Below are positions 45,019 to 56,083 of a DNA stretch of 64,000 bases, in pieces (the stretch's first letter is position 1; every line of letters starts with the position of its first letter). A program made the translations under genes and the position numbers. Below the pieces are notes generated by a model that was not told where the DNA came from, ran no database searches, and saw only the letters and a program-made list of their open reading frames with translations. The stretch comes from Erwinia persicina NBRC 102418 (GTDB lineage: Bacteria; Pseudomonadota; Gammaproteobacteria; Enterobacterales; Enterobacteriaceae), in contig NZ_BCTN01000009.1 of assembly GCF_001571305.1 (NCBI RefSeq), positions 124,001 to 188,000 of the forward strand. Reading direction: 5' to 3'.

Positions 45019-46131
45019 TTAAACGCTCTTCGACAACAGTTTTCGATGGGTGTGAATCGACATAATGATCCCGAACCCGGCCATCAGAACGATCAGCGCG
45101 GAACCCCCGTAACTGACCAGCGGTAACGGTACCCCAACCACCGGCAAAATGCCGCTGACCATACCGATGTTTACGAAGACATAAACAAAGAAGATCAGCA
45201 TCATGCCACCGGCCATCACGCGACCAAAGGTTGTCTGCGCGCGGGCGGCCATCGTCAGGCCGCGCATAATCAGAAGCACGTAGAGTATCAGCAGAACCAG
45301 CACGCCGACTAATCCTAATTCTTCCGCCAGGACGGCAAAAATAAAGTCAGTGTGACGCTCGGGCAGGAACTCGAGTTGTGACTGCGTTCCATGCAGCCAG
45401 CCCTTACCGCGCAACCCTCCGGAACCGATGGCAATCTTCGACTGGATAATGTGATAGCCAGCGCCAAGTGGGTCGCTTTCCGGATCGAGCAGCATCATCA
45501 CGCGGTCACGCTGATAGTCATGCATCAGGAAGAACCACAGGATCGGAATAAAAGCAGCCACCAGCAACACGGCGACGGCGATCAGCTTCCAGCTCATGCC
45601 GGACAGGAACAGGACAAACAGCCCTGAGGCGGCAATCAGAATAGAGGTTCCGAGATCGGGCTGCGCGGCCACCAGCAGGGTCGGCATAAAAATCAGTACC
45701 AGAGCGATACCGGTATTTTTCAATGTTGGCGGACAGACATCGCGGTTGATAAACCGCGCGACCATCAGCGGTACGGCAATTTTTGCAATCTCGGACGGCT
45801 GAAAACGGACGACGCCCAGATCCAGCCAGCGCTGTGCCCCTTTACTGATGTGGCCAAAGGCATCGACGGCAATCAGTAGGATCACACAAATAATGTACAG
45901 ATAGGGTGCCCAGCCTTCATAGACGCGCGGTGGGATCTGCGCCATCACCAGCATGACGATCACCCCCATGGCAATCTGTCCCAGCTTGCGCTCCATCATG
46001 CCCGGATCCTGGCCACTGGCGCTCCACATCACCAGCGCGCTGTAAACTAACAGCGCGGTGATGATCAGACAAAACAGGGGATCAATATGGATACGGGTCC
46101 AGATTGTCTTTTTCTGATGGCTGTCATTCAT
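45019..46131 (-). CDS. mrdB: Peptidoglycan glycosyltransferase RodA (MrdB)
   Basis: SEDS-family inner-membrane glycosyltransferase (370 residues, as in E. coli) that polymerises glycan strands for rod-shape elongation. About ten helices are visible; the conserved [14 protein letters not shown] block has the catalytic-loop aspartate, and [14 protein letters not shown] is the typical C-terminal signature. It starts six bases after mrdA and works with it. Confidence 0.97.
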   Translation of the reverse strand: MNDSHQKKTIWTRIHIDPLFCLIITALLVYSALVMWSASGQDPGMMERKLGQIAMGVIVMLVMAQIPPRVYEGWAPYLYIICVILLIAVDAFGHISKGAQRWLDLGVVRFQPSEIAKIAVPLMVARFINRDVCPPTLKNTGIALVLIFMPTLLVAAQPDLGTSILIAASGLFVLFLSGMSWKLIAVAVLLVAAFIPILWFFLMHDYQRDRVMMLLDPESDPLGAGYHIIQSKIAIGSGGLRGKGWLHGTQSQLEFLPERHTDFIFAVLAEELGLVGVLVLLILYVLLIMRGLTMAARAQTTFGRVMAGGMMLIFFVYVFVNIGMVSGILPVVGVPLPLVSYGGSALIVLMAGFGIIMSIHTHRKLLSKSV

Positions 46132-46137
46132 AACCGG

Positions 46138-48042
46138 TTATTCACCTTCGTAGCCTGGCGGCGTGGGGGCAGCGTCAGGCAGGTTAGTATTGTTATCGCC
46201 AAGAATAATATGGTCGAGGATCTGGCGCATGATGGTGCCGACTGCCGGCCCTGCGCCGCCATTTTCAAGAATGATACTGACGGCCACGCGCGGATGATCA
46301 TAAGGGGCAAAGGCTGTCATCAGCTTATGGTCACGCAGACGTTCAGTCAGTTTATGGGCGTTATAAGTTTCGTTCGCTTTCAAACCAAACACCTGTGCCG
46401 TACCGGACTTGGCGGCAATTTTATAAGGTGCATCTTGAAAACTTTTACGTGCTGTACCGTTCGGACGGTTAGCCACGCCATACATCCCGTCTTTGGCAAT
46501 TTCCCAGTAACCGGTATGAATATCAGCGATAGGGGCACTTTGTGGCTGACGCCACGGCACTTTCACCCCCCCCTGCATGGTATCCATCATCAAGTGCGGG
46601 GTCTTTATCACGCCGTCGTTAATCAGGATCATCAGGGCTTTGTTCATCTGAACCGGAGTCGCTGTCCAGTAACCCTGGCCGATCCCAACTGGAATGGTGT
46701 CACCCTGATACCAGGGCTTTTTAAAACGCTTCATTTTCCACTCGCGGGTCGGCATATTACCCGGCGTCTCTTCGATCAGATCGATTCCCGTCAGATGACC
46801 GTAACCAAATTTGGTCATCCATTCGCTCAGGCGGTCGATGCCCATATCATAGGCGACCTGATAGAAAAAGGTATCCGCAGACTCTTCAAGAGACTTGGTG
46901 ACATTCAGCCGGCCATGTCCCCAGCGTTTCCAGTCGCGGAACCGTTTTTCTGAACCGGGAAGCTGCCACCAGCCTGGGTCGAACAGCGAGGTGTTGCGGG
47001 TGATGACCCCTGCGGTCAGCGCCGATACCGCAATGTAAGGCTTAACCGTTGAGGCCGGAGGGTAGGCCCCCTGGGTGGCGCGGTTAATCAGCGGACGGTT
47101 TTCATCGTGTAGCAGGCCGTTGTAATCCTTGCTTGAGATACCATCGACAAACAGATTGGGGTCATAGCTGGGCATCGAAACCATCGACAGGATTTCGCCA
47201 TTTCGCGGGTCGGTTACCACGACCGCTGCACGGCTGCCAGCCAGCAGGGTTTCAATGTATTGTTGCAGCTTCAGGTCGATAGTCAGATAAATATCCCGAC
47301 CGGCCTGGGGCGACTGCTCATGCAGTTGGCGGATCACGCGGCCGCGGTTGTTGACTTCCACCTCTTCATAGCCGGTTTTGCCGTGCAGTACATCTTCGTA
47401 ATAGCGCTCGATGCCCAGCTTGCCGATGTCATGGGTTGCGGCGTAATTTGGCCATTTGCCTTCTTTGTCCAGGCGTTCGACATCGCGGTCGTTAATCTTG
47501 GAAACATAGCCCAGCACATGGGTGAGCGCAGATCCATAAGGGTAGTAACGGCGCTGATAGCCTTTGACTTCAACGCCGGGAAAACGGTATTGATTGACGG
47601 CGAAACGCGCCACCTGAACGTCGTTCAGGCTGGTTTTCACGGCAATCGAGGTAAAGCGGCGCGAGCGTTTACGCTCTTTTTGAAATGCGTCAATATCTTC
47701 GTCGGTCAGATCGACAATCGGCTTCAGCTCCTGCAGGGTTTGCTGCAGGTTATCGACTTTCTCTGGCATCAGTTCAAGCTGATAAATGGTGCGGTTAAGC
47801 GCCAGCGGAATGCCGTTACGATCGTAGATAATGCCGCGGCTGGGCGCGACGGGAACCAGTTTGATACGGTTTTCGTTGGAACGGGTTCTGTAGTCGTCAA
47901 AGCGAATAATTTGCAGGTGGTAAAGATTTGCTACCAGTACGCCGGAGAGCACAATAATGCCAAAAAATGCAATCAGAGCCCGGCGAACAAATAGCGTCTG
48001 CTCGGCGGTGTAGTCACGAAAGGAGTTACGTTGTAATTTCAT
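46138..48042 (-). CDS. mrdA: Penicillin-binding protein 2, peptidoglycan transpeptidase
   Basis: Class B PBP of 634 residues that cross-links peptidoglycan in the elongasome with RodA. It has a cytoplasmic N-terminus, one membrane helix (about 20-42), a pedestal domain and a transpeptidase domain with STVK at S331-K334, SADTF (the SxD-type motif) and KSGTAQV. Catalytic serine is intact. It is co-transcribed with rlmH upstream (32-base gap) and mrdB downstream. Confidence 0.97.
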   Translation of the reverse strand: MKLQRNSFRDYTAEQTLFVRRALIAFFGIIVLSGVLVANLYHLQIIRFDDYRTRSNENRIKLVPVAPSRGIIYDRNGIPLALNRTIYQLELMPEKVDNLQQTLQELKPIVDLTDEDIDAFQKERKRSRRFTSIAVKTSLNDVQVARFAVNQYRFPGVEVKGYQRRYYPYGSALTHVLGYVSKINDRDVERLDKEGKWPNYAATHDIGKLGIERYYEDVLHGKTGYEEVEVNNRGRVIRQLHEQSPQAGRDIYLTIDLKLQQYIETLLAGSRAAVVVTDPRNGEILSMVSMPSYDPNLFVDGISSKDYNGLLHDENRPLINRATQGAYPPASTVKPYIAVSALTAGVITRNTSLFDPGWWQLPGSEKRFRDWKRWGHGRLNVTKSLEESADTFFYQVAYDMGIDRLSEWMTKFGYGHLTGIDLIEETPGNMPTREWKMKRFKKPWYQGDTIPVGIGQGYWTATPVQMNKALMILINDGVIKTPHLMMDTMQGGVKVPWRQPQSAPIADIHTGYWEIAKDGMYGVANRPNGTARKSFQDAPYKIAAKSGTAQVFGLKANETYNAHKLTERLRDHKLMTAFAPYDHPRVAVSIILENGGAGPAVGTIMRQILDHIILGDNNTNLPDAAPTPPGYEGE

Positions 48043-48075
48043 CCGCTGCTTTGTCTGTCCGGTTAACCTTATCTG

Positions 48076-48546
48076 TTATTCGCGATGATAAGGATGATTC
48101 GCAGTAATGCTCCATGCACGATACAAACTCTCTGCAACCAAAACGCGTACCAGCGGATGGGGCAGGGTCAGCGCTGAGAGTGACCAGCTTTGTTCCGCCG
48201 CGGCCTTGCAGGCGGGTGACAGGCCTTCCGGACCGCCAATAAACAGGCTGACATCCCGGCCATCCTGCTTCCAGCGTTCCAGTTGACTGGCTAGCTGCGG
48301 GGTTTCCCACGGCTGGCCCGGTATATCCAGCGTAACGATGCGATTACCTTTACCTGCGGCTGCCAGCATCATTTCGCCTTCTTTTTCCAGAATGCGTTTG
48401 ATATCCGCATTCTTACCGCGTTTTCCGGCGGGGACTTCAACCAGTTCAAATGGCATATCTTTCGGAAACCGACGCAGATACTCCATAAATCCTGTTTGTA
48501 CCCAGTCAGGCATTTTCGTGCCGACGGCGACCAGTTGAAGCTTCAC
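48076..48546 (-). CDS. rlmH: 23S rRNA pseudouridine-1915 N3-methyltransferase
   Basis: SPOUT-fold methyltransferase (156 residues; E. coli 155) acting on 23S rRNA pseudouridine 1915 in 70S ribosomes. The knotted SAM-binding region [19 protein letters not shown] and the C-terminal [23 protein letters not shown] are nearly invariant. It lies three bases after rsfS. Confidence 0.97.
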   Translation of the reverse strand: MKLQLVAVGTKMPDWVQTGFMEYLRRFPKDMPFELVEVPAGKRGKNADIKRILEKEGEMMLAAAGKGNRIVTLDIPGQPWETPQLASQLERWKQDGRDVSLFIGGPEGLSPACKAAAEQSWSLSALTLPHPLVRVLVAESLYRAWSITANHPYHRE

Positions 48547-48549
48547 GGC

Positions 48550-48867
48550 TTAACTCCAGAGCTTTTCCAGTTCGTACAGCTTACGACTCTCTGCTTCCAT
48601 GACATGGACGATCACTTCACCGAGGTCAACGACCACCCAATCGCTTGGGGCACGGCTGTTAACGCGGAATGCATCCAGGCCGATCAGCTTGGCTTCCTGC
48701 ACCACGTGTTCTGCGATGGAAACCAGATGACGCGTTGAGGTACCGGTGCAGATAACCATGCAACTGGTGATGCTGGATTTGCCCTGGACGTCGATAGCGA
48801 TGATGTCCTGAGCTTTTAAATCGTCACATTTATCAATGACGAAGTCTTGGAGTGCTTGACCTTGCAA
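48550..48867 (-). CDS. rsfS: Ribosomal silencing factor RsfS
   Basis: A 105-residue protein that binds uL14 on the large subunit and blocks 70S assembly in stationary phase. The DUF143 core is seen in [39 protein letters not shown] and [15 protein letters not shown]. It follows nadD after about 105 bases and precedes rlmH in one transcript. Confidence 0.96.
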   Translation of the reverse strand: MQGQALQDFVIDKCDDLKAQDIIAIDVQGKSSITSCMVICTGTSTRHLVSIAEHVVQEAKLIGLDAFRVNSRAPSDWVVVDLGEVIVHVMEAESRKLYELEKLWS

Positions 48868-48972
48868 AAGGTTCCCCCTTGGGATTTAAGTCTGAAGTTA
48901 TCGCATGTTTACCCGTAAAGCGGTGTCGACAACCGTAACAGTGTGTATTTTCGGGCCTGAAACCCGTAAAAA

Positions 48973-49653
48973 TTAGCGGCGCAGTATATCACGCTGTTGT
49001 CGCTTTCGATATAAACCCTCGCGATCGATAAAATCGCTAACGGCCGGAGGCAGTAAGTCCGCGTCAGAGAGGCCCTGATGACGACGAGCGCGGATTTCGG
49101 TCGCAGAAATATTCATCAGCGGTGTTTCTGCCAGGAAGATGTTCCCGGCCGGAGACTGCTGCAGTGCTTGCGCGTGCGGAGTACGGTGGCTGTCCAGCCA
49201 TTTCTGCAGCGCCGGTGTTTCCATCTCACTGCGATAACCGGGGCGCTGACAGACCAGCAGGTGGCACAGTGACAGCAGATCCTGCCAGCGGTGCCACTTA
49301 TGTAACGTTAGCAGGGAATCCTGACCGATGATAAACGCCAGCGGCTGGGTGCTTCCGCGTTCAGCACGCAGGGCAGCCAGCGTCTCAATCGTGTACGACG
49401 GGGTGTCACGCTGCATTTCCCGCAGGTCAAGGTCAAACAACGGGTTACCGGCGATGGCCAGTTTCACCATCGCAACACGCTGCGCCGGGGTAGCTTCTGG
49501 CTGTGGACGGTGGGGAGGCACATTATTAGGCAACAGTGTGACCTTCGCCAGACCGGCCACCTGCGCCAGGGCTTCAACCGGCCGAAGATGGCCATAATGA
49601 ATCGGATCAAAGGTGCCGCCAAACAGCGCATGGAGCGCAGGAAGGTCAGACAT
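48973..49653 (-). CDS. nadD: Nicotinate-nucleotide adenylyltransferase
   Basis: Enzyme of NAD synthesis, about 226 residues from the ATG at 49653. That start puts [16 protein letters not shown], the nucleotidyltransferase signature, at residues 10-25 (H19 and H22). An in-frame start at 49698 is unlikely because it lies within holA. The C-terminal [10 protein letters not shown] corresponds to the ISSTxIR motif. It overlaps the end of holA by eight bases. Confidence 0.96.
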   Translation of the reverse strand: MSDLPALHALFGGTFDPIHYGHLRPVEALAQVAGLAKVTLLPNNVPPHRPQPEATPAQRVAMVKLAIAGNPLFDLDLREMQRDTPSYTIETLAALRAERGSTQPLAFIIGQDSLLTLHKWHRWQDLLSLCHLLVCQRPGYRSEMETPALQKWLDSHRTPHAQALQQSPAGNIFLAETPLMNISATEIRARRHQGLSDADLLPPAVSDFIDREGLYRKRQQRDILRR

Positions 49654-50677
49654 CACAAAAGCTCGCCGGAAATGACGGATGACACAAAACCAGCGCAAGG
49701 GTTTCCAGTTCAGACCAGACGGACTGTCCGTAATCCTGCTTCAGCGTCAGCTCAATCTGCATCAGTAGCCGCACCGCCTGCGTGATCTGTGCTGCGCTCA
49801 GACGCTGTAAGGCGTCACTGAACAGCGTGCGGCGGTTTTGCCATACACGGTGCTGATCAAACAGCGTACGCAGGGGCGTTTGCGCCATTTGACGCTGCAG
49901 CGTCACCAGCAGCAGCAGGTCACGCTGCAGTGTACGCATCAGGATCACCGGTTCGCTATCTTCCGAATGCATCTGGCGCAGAATATGCAGCGCTCGTTTA
50001 CTCTTCCCGGCCAGCAGGGCATCAACCCAGTGGTAAGGCGTAAAGTGTGCTGCATCGTTCACTGCCTGTTCAACACGTGGCAGTGTCAGTTTCCCATCAG
50101 GCCACAGTAGCGACAGCCTTTCCAGCGCCTGGGACAGAGCCAGCAGGTTACCTTCATAGCAGTAGCAAAGCAGCTGGTTCGCGGCATCATCCAGCGTTAA
50201 CTGGTACTTTTTCGCCCGTGCAGAAACCCAGCGGGGCAACTGCGCCTGCTCCGGGGTCTGACAGGGCACTGTCGCCCCCTGGGCGCTTAACGCTTTGTAC
50301 CAGGCACTGTTTTCCTGCGCTTTGGTCAGTTTCGCGACACGCAGGATCAGCAAAATATCGCTGTGGAGCAGCGTCGAGAGCGTCAGTAGCTGTTCGCTCA
50401 TTACGGCACTGGGCCCGTTGTCCGGCAGGGTCAGCTGTAGCGTCTGTCGGCTGGCAAACAGGCTCAGGGCCTGACAGATGGCAAAAATATCCTGCCAGTC
50501 AGTGCCCGCTTCCAGTGTCACGCTAAAGTGCTCGGTAAAACCCTGCTGCTGTGCGGCGGCACGGATGGCATCCTGTGCTTCCTGCAGCAACAGCGGTTCA
50601 TTACCGCTCAACAAATAACAGGCGCGCAGCCCCTCACGGAGTTGCGCGCTGAGTTGCTCAGGGTAAATCCTGATCAT
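49646..50677 (-). CDS. holA: DNA polymerase III subunit delta
   Basis: Clamp-loader delta subunit (343 residues, as in E. coli) that opens the beta clamp. The beta-interacting region near the N-terminus ([17 protein letters not shown], around residues 70-86) and the collar-domain [12 protein letters not shown] are recognisable. It overlaps lptE by four bases and nadD by eight, so the LPS, replication and NAD genes share one message. Confidence 0.95.
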   Translation of the reverse strand: MIRIYPEQLSAQLREGLRACYLLSGNEPLLLQEAQDAIRAAAQQQGFTEHFSVTLEAGTDWQDIFAICQALSLFASRQTLQLTLPDNGPSAVMSEQLLTLSTLLHSDILLILRVAKLTKAQENSAWYKALSAQGATVPCQTPEQAQLPRWVSARAKKYQLTLDDAANQLLCYCYEGNLLALSQALERLSLLWPDGKLTLPRVEQAVNDAAHFTPYHWVDALLAGKSKRALHILRQMHSEDSEPVILMRTLQRDLLLLVTLQRQMAQTPLRTLFDQHRVWQNRRTLFSDALQRLSAAQITQAVRLLMQIELTLKQDYGQSVWSELETLALVLCHPSFPASFCDV

Positions 50678-51273
50678 CGCGTGTAAGAGCTGTCCGACAT
50701 GCTGCTCGTGTCAGCGGGCATACGGTCAACCGCGGACGGCGTGCTGTCGAGCGTATTAATGGATGGATCATCCTCTGCGGCGTGTACGGTGAGTAATTTA
50801 CGCACCAGCTGTTGCACGGCCTGAGTACGCATCTCATTAATGATGATCTGCTGCTCAGAATCTTTCGCCAGGGCTGCCAGCGGATTATCAAAGAATGAAC
50901 GGTACACTGTCGCGCTGATTGGGTAGATCCCTTTATTAGGCACCAGTACCTGCGCGTTCACGGTCATCATCATTGAATATTCTGCCGTTTTACCGTCCTG
51001 GAATATCGACGCAGTGTCACGGCCCTGAGTCACGCCCATCAGACGCAGGGAGGGGATATCCTTACGATCTCCTGGCTGATCGACAATGGTCACGTTGTTC
51101 AGACGCAGCTGTTCACGAACGGTACGCGTGAGCGGGCCATACGGATCAGAGGTGTCCAGGATCAGCGTTTTCATTTCCGGCGGCACCGAGGTGGTGCCGC
51201 GCAGGTGATAACCACAACCTGCGGTGATTAACACCGCGAGGGTAAGAAATACAGAGACTATCGGATGTCGCAC
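50674..51273 (-). CDS. lptE: LPS-assembly lipoprotein LptE
   Basis: Outer-membrane lipoprotein that plugs the LptD barrel and is needed for LPS export. It has 199 residues from the GTG at 51273; this start has AGGAGG four bases upstream and gives a lipobox TAGC in [21 protein letters not shown]. The longer frame (from 51291) would put the ribosome-binding site inside the gene. The core [36 protein letters not shown] and [16 protein letters not shown] agree with E. coli LptE. It begins 14 bases after leuS. Confidence 0.95.
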   Translation of the reverse strand: MRHPIVSVFLTLAVLITAGCGYHLRGTTSVPPEMKTLILDTSDPYGPLTRTVREQLRLNNVTIVDQPGDRKDIPSLRLMGVTQGRDTASIFQDGKTAEYSMMMTVNAQVLVPNKGIYPISATVYRSFFDNPLAALAKDSEQQIIINEMRTQAVQQLVRKLLTVHAAEDDPSINTLDSTPSAVDRMPADTSSMSDSSYTR

Positions 51274-51287
51274 AATTCCTCCTGACA

Positions 51288-53870
51288 TCAACCGACGACC
51301 AGGTTAAGCAGCTTGCCCGGTACGTAAATCACTTTACGAATGGTGACCCCATCAAGATATTTGGCCACCAGATGCTCCTGCGCAGCACGAGCCTGCACCT
51401 GTTCCTGGTTAGCGTCAGCCGCCACGGTGATTTTACCGCGCACTTTACCGTTAACCTGTACCACGACCAGCAATGAATCTTCCACCATCGCGGCGTCATC
51501 CGCTTGTGGCCAGGAGGCGTTATCGACATCGCCTGTTCCACCCAGAGACTGCCACAGCACGAAGCAGGCATGAGGGGTGAACGGGTTCAGCATACGCACC
51601 ACAGCCAGCAGCGCTTCCTGCATCAACGCACGATCCTGTTCGCTCTCCTGCGGAGCACGAGCCAGCTTGTTCATCAGTTCCATAATCGCCGCGATCGCGG
51701 TGTTGAAGGTCTGACGGCGGCCGATATCATCGGACACTTTGCTAATCGTTTTGTGCAGATCGCGACGCAGGTTTTTCTGATCTTCTGTCAGCGTATCAAG
51801 GTCGAGGGCGACAGTCGGGCCTTTCTGCGTGTGTTCGAAGGCCAGTTTCCAGACGCGTTTCAGGAAGCGGTTTGCCCCTTCAACGCCGGACTCTTGCCAC
51901 TCAAGCGTCATTTCAGCCGGCGATGCAAACATCATAAACAGACGCACGGTATCGGCACCGTAACGTTCAACCATAATCTGCGGGTCGATGCCGTTGTTTT
52001 TCGACTTCGACATTTTGCTCATCCCGGCATACACCAGGTCGTGTCCGGCAGCGTCACTGGCTTTAACAATACGGCCTTTTTCATCACGCTCCACGGTAAC
52101 ATCAACCGGAGAGACCCAGTTACGCTCGCCGCTGGCACCCAGATAATAGAAGGCGTCAGCCAGCACCATCCCCTGGCACAGCAGACGCTTCGCAGGCTCA
52201 TCTGAATTCACCAGGCCTGCGTCGCGCAGTAATTTGTGGAAGAAGCGGAAGTAGAGCAGGTGCATAATGGCGTGTTCGATGCCACCAACATACTGATCCA
52301 CAGGCAGCCAGTAGTTCGCCGCTGCCGGGTCGAGCATCCCTTTATCATAGTCCGGGCAGGTATAACGTGCGTAATACCATGAGGACTCCATAAAGGTATC
52401 AAAGGTGTCGGTTTCACGCAGGGCAGGCTGACCGTTAACGATGGTTTTGGCCCATTCAGGATCGGCTTTAATTGGGCTGGTAATGCCATCCATGACCACG
52501 TCCTCCGGCAGGATCACCGGCAACTGATCTTCTGGCGTCGGCATCACAGTACCATCTTCCAGCGTCACCATCGGAATCGGTGCGCCCCAGTAGCGCTGGC
52601 GTGAAACACCCCAGTCGCGCAGACGATAGTTAACTTTGCGCTCACCCACGCCGATATCAGCCAGCTTAGTGGCAATCGCATTGAAACCGTCTTCATAGGA
52701 CAGACCGTCAAACTCGCCGGAATTAAACAGCGTGCCTTTTTCGGTCATTGCCGCTTCGCTCAGATCCGGTGCGCTGCCGTCAGCGGCAAGGATCACGGGT
52801 TTGATCTGCAGACCGTATTTGGTCGCAAATTCCCAGTCACGCTGGTCATGTCCAGGAACAGCCATAACGGCACCGGTGCCGTATTCCATCAGCACAAAGT
52901 TGGCGACCCAAACCGGGACGTCTTCACCGGTCAGCGGGTGTTTCGCAAACAGGCCGGTGGCCATGCCTTTTTTCTCCATCGTGGCCATTTCGGCTTCAGC
53001 CACTTTGGTATTACGGCATTCGGCGATAAAGTCGGCCAGGGCTGGATGAGTGGCGGCGGCCTGGGCTGCCAGCGGGTGTCCCGCCGCTACCGCCAGGTAG
53101 GTCACGCCCATAAAGGTGTCAGGACGCGTGGTATAAACACGCAGCTTTTCCTGACTGTTGTTCACGTCAAACTCGATCTCCACCCCTTCAGAGCGGCCAA
53201 TCCAGTTGCGCTGCATGGTTTTCACCTGCTCAGGCCAGCTTTCCAGCGTGTCGAGGTCATTCAGCAGTTCATCGGCATAGTCGGTAATTTTGACGAACCA
53301 CTGTGGGATTTCTTTGCGTTCAACTTTCGTGTCACAGCGCCAGCAGCAGCCATCGATCACCTGCTCGTTCGCCAGCACCGTCAAATCGTGCGGACACCAG
53401 TTCACCGCAGAAGTCTTTTTGTAGACCAGACCTTTTTCATAGAGTTTGGTGAAGAACCACTGCTCCCAGCGATAGTATTCTGGCTGGCAGGTCGCCAGTT
53501 CACGGTTCCAGTCATAACCAAAGCCCAGCAGTTTGAGCTGGTTCTTCATGTAGTCGATGTTGGAATAAGTCCAGGGAGCCGGAGCCGTGTTGTTTTTCAC
53601 CGCCGCCCCTTCCGCCGGCAGGCCGAAGGCATCCCAGCCGATTGGCTGTAATACGTTTTTACCCAGCATACGCTGGTAGCGGGAGATGACATCGCCAATA
53701 GTATAGTTGCGCACGTGGCCCATGTGCAGGCGTCCGGAAGGGTAGGGCAGCATGGAGAGGCAGTAATACTTCTCTTTACCTTCTTCTTCGGTCACTTTGA
53801 ACGTTTGCTTATCATCCCATTGCTGCTGGACGTGGGATTCTATCTCTTCCGGGCGATATTGCTCTTGCAT
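51288..53870 (-). CDS. leuS: Leucine--tRNA ligase
   Basis: Class I aminoacyl-tRNA synthetase, 860 residues (equal to E. coli), which also edits mischarged tRNA-Leu. The HIGH-type motif is HMGH at 49-52 ([14 protein letters not shown]), the editing domain has the TRPDT-type block [14 protein letters not shown], and KMSKS is seen in [15 protein letters not shown]. It is the first gene of a minus-strand run (leuS-lptE-holA-nadD), with its promoter in the 217 bases before ybeL. Confidence 0.98.
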   Translation of the reverse strand: MQEQYRPEEIESHVQQQWDDKQTFKVTEEEGKEKYYCLSMLPYPSGRLHMGHVRNYTIGDVISRYQRMLGKNVLQPIGWDAFGLPAEGAAVKNNTAPAPWTYSNIDYMKNQLKLLGFGYDWNRELATCQPEYYRWEQWFFTKLYEKGLVYKKTSAVNWCPHDLTVLANEQVIDGCCWRCDTKVERKEIPQWFVKITDYADELLNDLDTLESWPEQVKTMQRNWIGRSEGVEIEFDVNNSQEKLRVYTTRPDTFMGVTYLAVAAGHPLAAQAAATHPALADFIAECRNTKVAEAEMATMEKKGMATGLFAKHPLTGEDVPVWVANFVLMEYGTGAVMAVPGHDQRDWEFATKYGLQIKPVILAADGSAPDLSEAAMTEKGTLFNSGEFDGLSYEDGFNAIATKLADIGVGERKVNYRLRDWGVSRQRYWGAPIPMVTLEDGTVMPTPEDQLPVILPEDVVMDGITSPIKADPEWAKTIVNGQPALRETDTFDTFMESSWYYARYTCPDYDKGMLDPAAANYWLPVDQYVGGIEHAIMHLLYFRFFHKLLRDAGLVNSDEPAKRLLCQGMVLADAFYYLGASGERNWVSPVDVTVERDEKGRIVKASDAAGHDLVYAGMSKMSKSKNNGIDPQIMVERYGADTVRLFMMFASPAEMTLEWQESGVEGANRFLKRVWKLAFEHTQKGPTVALDLDTLTEDQKNLRRDLHKTISKVSDDIGRRQTFNTAIAAIMELMNKLARAPQESEQDRALMQEALLAVVRMLNPFTPHACFVLWQSLGGTGDVDNASWPQADDAAMVEDSLLVVVQVNGKVRGKITVAADANQEQVQARAAQEHLVAKYLDGVTIRKVIYVPGKLLNLVVG

Positions 53871-54087
53871 AGTAGCCAGTGGTCCTTTCTATAAATTTTT
53901 TTCGTGTTCGTTCAGATCCGCATAGCATAGCTGATCCGCACCCGGCGCAACAACAGTAAGCGTCCTGCCGGAGGGCATTTCTCTGTAAGCTGTAATCGAG
54001 GCGGCAATTTTTAGTGTGAAAACACGGAAGTTTTTCAGTTACAACTAGAATGAGAAGAAACGCGTTCGTTATCAATAAGGAGAGTCT
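53871..54087. promoter_or_regulatory. Divergent promoter region of leuS and ybeL
   Basis: A 217-base intergenic region that must hold both promoters, since both neighbouring genes start away from it. AAGGAGAG lies before ybeL. No specific -35/-10 pair could be fixed with confidence, and no other gene is seen. Confidence 0.4.
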
Positions 54088-54570
54088 ATGAACAAGGTTG
54101 CTCAGTATTATCGTGAGCTGGTGTCTTCCCTGACCCAACGCATTGAACGCGGGGAGCGGGATATTGATGCCCTGGTGGAGAGTGCCCGTCAGAGGATGAA
54201 TAATCGCGGTGAATTAACCCGAAGCGAAATTGATGATGTCAGCCGTGCCGTACGGCGTGACCTAGAGGAATTTGCGCGCAGCTATGCGGAAAATCAGGAA
54301 GAACTCAGCGATAGCGTGTTTATGCGGGTGATCCGCCAGAGTATCTGGAAAGAGCTGGCCGATATCACCGACAAAAGTCAGCTGGAGTGGCGTGAAGTTT
54401 TCCAGGATTTGAATCATCACGGTGTTTATCAAAGTGGCGAAGTGGTGGGGCTGGGGAATCTGGTGTGTGAGAGCTGTCAGTTTACCCGGGCGATCTACAC
54501 GCCGGAAGTCCTGACTCGCTGTCCGGAATGCAACCACGATCAGTTTGTTCGCCAGCCATTTGAGCCTTGA
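54088..54570 (+). CDS. ybeL: Zinc-ribbon protein YbeL (DUF1451)
   Basis: A 160-residue protein, same length as E. coli YbeL. The N-terminal half is a long charged helix (VAQYYRELVSSLTQRIERGERDIDALVESARQRM). The C-terminal half holds a CESC...CPEC zinc ribbon with four cysteines. Function is unknown. It starts with a good AAGGAG site and is the only plus-strand gene in the right-hand housekeeping block. Confidence 0.93.
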   Translation: MNKVAQYYRELVSSLTQRIERGERDIDALVESARQRMNNRGELTRSEIDDVSRAVRRDLEEFARSYAENQEELSDSVFMRVIRQSIWKELADITDKSQLEWREVFQDLNHHGVYQSGEVVGLGNLVCESCQFTRAIYTPEVLTRCPECNHDQFVRQPFEP

Positions 54571-54640
54571 TGTGTGCGTCGATATAAAAGCAGATTTTCT
54601 GTTTCCGCCCCGGTGATAACAACACATTCTGTTTCTGCTG

Positions 54641-54667
54641 GGGCGGGCCTACTGTATTGGCCCGCCC
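54641..54667. terminator. GC-rich terminator hairpin between ybeL and gltL
   Basis: GGGCGGGCC, a nine-base loop and GGCCCGCCC form a perfect nine-pair stem between the two convergent stops. There is no strong T tract on either side. The same stem sequence occurs at 20621. Confidence 0.65.
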
Positions 54668-54679
54668 GCGCAGTCAGTG

Positions 54680-55405
54680 TTAATGCAGGATTTTGGCGAG
54701 GAAGTCTTTGGCACGTTCGGACTGTGGATTATTAAAGAACTCGTCTTTCGGTGAGTCCTCAACAATCTTCCCTTCATCCATAAAGATCACCCGGTTGGCG
54801 ACCTTACGCGCAAAGCCCATTTCGTGTGTTACCACCATCATGGTCATCCCTTCATTCGCCAGCTCAACCATCACGTCCAGTACCTCGTTGATCATCTCCG
54901 GATCCAGCGCGGATGTTGGCTCATCGAACAGCATGGCGATAGGATCCATACACAGCGCACGGGCAATGGCCACACGCTGCTGCTGGCCTCCGGAGAGCTG
55001 GCCCGGGAACTTATTGGCATGAGCACTCAGTCCAACGCGTTCCAGCAGCTTCAGGCCTTTTTGCCGCGCTTCCTCTTTGTCACGCTTCAGCACTTTAACC
55101 TGTGCCAGCGTGAGGTTTTCAACAATGGACAGATGTGGGAACAACTCGAAATGCTGGAACACCATGCCGACTTTAGAACGAAGCTGGGCGAGGTTGGTCT
55201 TCTTGTCATTAACCGGCGTGCCGTTCACCTCAATCTGCCCTTTCTGGATAGGCTCAAGGCCATTTACCGTTTTTATCAGCGTCGACTTCCCGGAACCTGA
55301 AGGGCCGCACACCACCACTACTTCCCCTTTTTTGACTTCGGTTGAGCAGTCGGTCAGCACCTGAAAGTGACCATACCACTTAGAAACATTTTTCAGGGTA
55401 ATCAT
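54680..55405 (-). CDS. gltL: Glutamate/aspartate ABC transporter ATP-binding protein
   Basis: Cytoplasmic ATPase of the GltIJKL importer, 241 residues (as in E. coli). Walker [11 protein letters not shown]-loop [12 protein letters not shown], signature [15 protein letters not shown] and Walker [16 protein letters not shown] are intact. It is the last gene of the operon and converges on ybeL. It abuts gltK with no gap. Confidence 0.97.
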   Translation of the reverse strand: MITLKNVSKWYGHFQVLTDCSTEVKKGEVVVVCGPSGSGKSTLIKTVNGLEPIQKGQIEVNGTPVNDKKTNLAQLRSKVGMVFQHFELFPHLSIVENLTLAQVKVLKRDKEEARQKGLKLLERVGLSAHANKFPGQLSGGQQQRVAIARALCMDPIAMLFDEPTSALDPEMINEVLDVMVELANEGMTMMVVTHEMGFARKVANRVIFMDEGKIVEDSPKDEFFNNPQSERAKDFLAKILH

Positions 55406-56083
55406 TTAAGCAGTCCTTTTTTTCTTTAAATAGCTGACCAACAGCGAAGCGCTAAGGCTGATAACGAAGTAAATTGCACCGGCGAACAGCACCATTTCAA
55501 TCTCAGTACCGTTATTGACGCCAATGGTATCTGCCGTACGGAAAAAGTCCGCCAGGCTCAGGACATACACCAGAGAAGTATCCTGGAACAGGACGATGCC
55601 CTGGGTCAGCAGCAGCGGGACCATGGCACGAAATGCCTGCGGCAGGATGATCAGGCGCATCGACTGCCACTGGGTCATCCCCAGTGCCAGTGCGGCGCTG
55701 CCCTGGCCACGGGCGATACTTAATATTCCCGCGCGGATGATTTCTGAATAATAGGCGGCCTCAAACAGGGAAAAAGCGACCATCGCAGAAATCAGGCGAA
55801 TGTCCGTTTTGGGCGACAGACCCAGCACCTGCTGCAGGAAACTCGGCACCACCAGATAGAACCACAGCAGCACCATAACCAGAGGTACCGAGCGGAACAG
55901 GTTGACATAAATTTTGGCAAACCAGCTGATGGGTTTGAAGGAGGAGAGGCGCATGACCGCCAGCAACGTGCCCCAGATAATGCCGAAGATTACTGCGGTA
56001 ACGGTAATTTTTAGCGTAACGACCATACCCGCCCACAGGTAGGGGAGGTTGGGGACGATAGTACTCCAGTCAAATTCGTACAT
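55406..56083 (-). CDS. gltK: Glutamate/aspartate ABC transporter permease GltK
   Basis: Inner-membrane permease of the HisM/HisQ type, 225 residues, four to five helices. The EAA loop is seen in [34 protein letters not shown]. It pairs with GltJ. It overlaps gltJ by one base and gltL follows at once. Confidence 0.97.
   Translation of the reverse strand: MYEFDWSTIVPNLPYLWAGMVVTLKITVTAVIFGIIWGTLLAVMRLSSFKPISWFAKIYVNLFRSVPLVMVLLWFYLVVPSFLQQVLGLSPKTDIRLISAMVAFSLFEAAYYSEIIRAGILSIARGQGSAALALGMTQWQSMRLIILPQAFRAMVPLLLTQGIVLFQDTSLVYVLSLADFFRTADTIGVNNGTEIEMVLFAGAIYFVISLSASLLVSYLKKKRTA

Noticed and set aside
46087-46953. 288-codon plus-strand frame
   Set aside because: Antisense to mrdA, which has all its catalytic motifs.
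51504-52205. Long plus-strand frames opposite leuS (also 52848-53651)
   Set aside because: Mirror frames of a highly expressed synthetase gene; no motifs or start signals.
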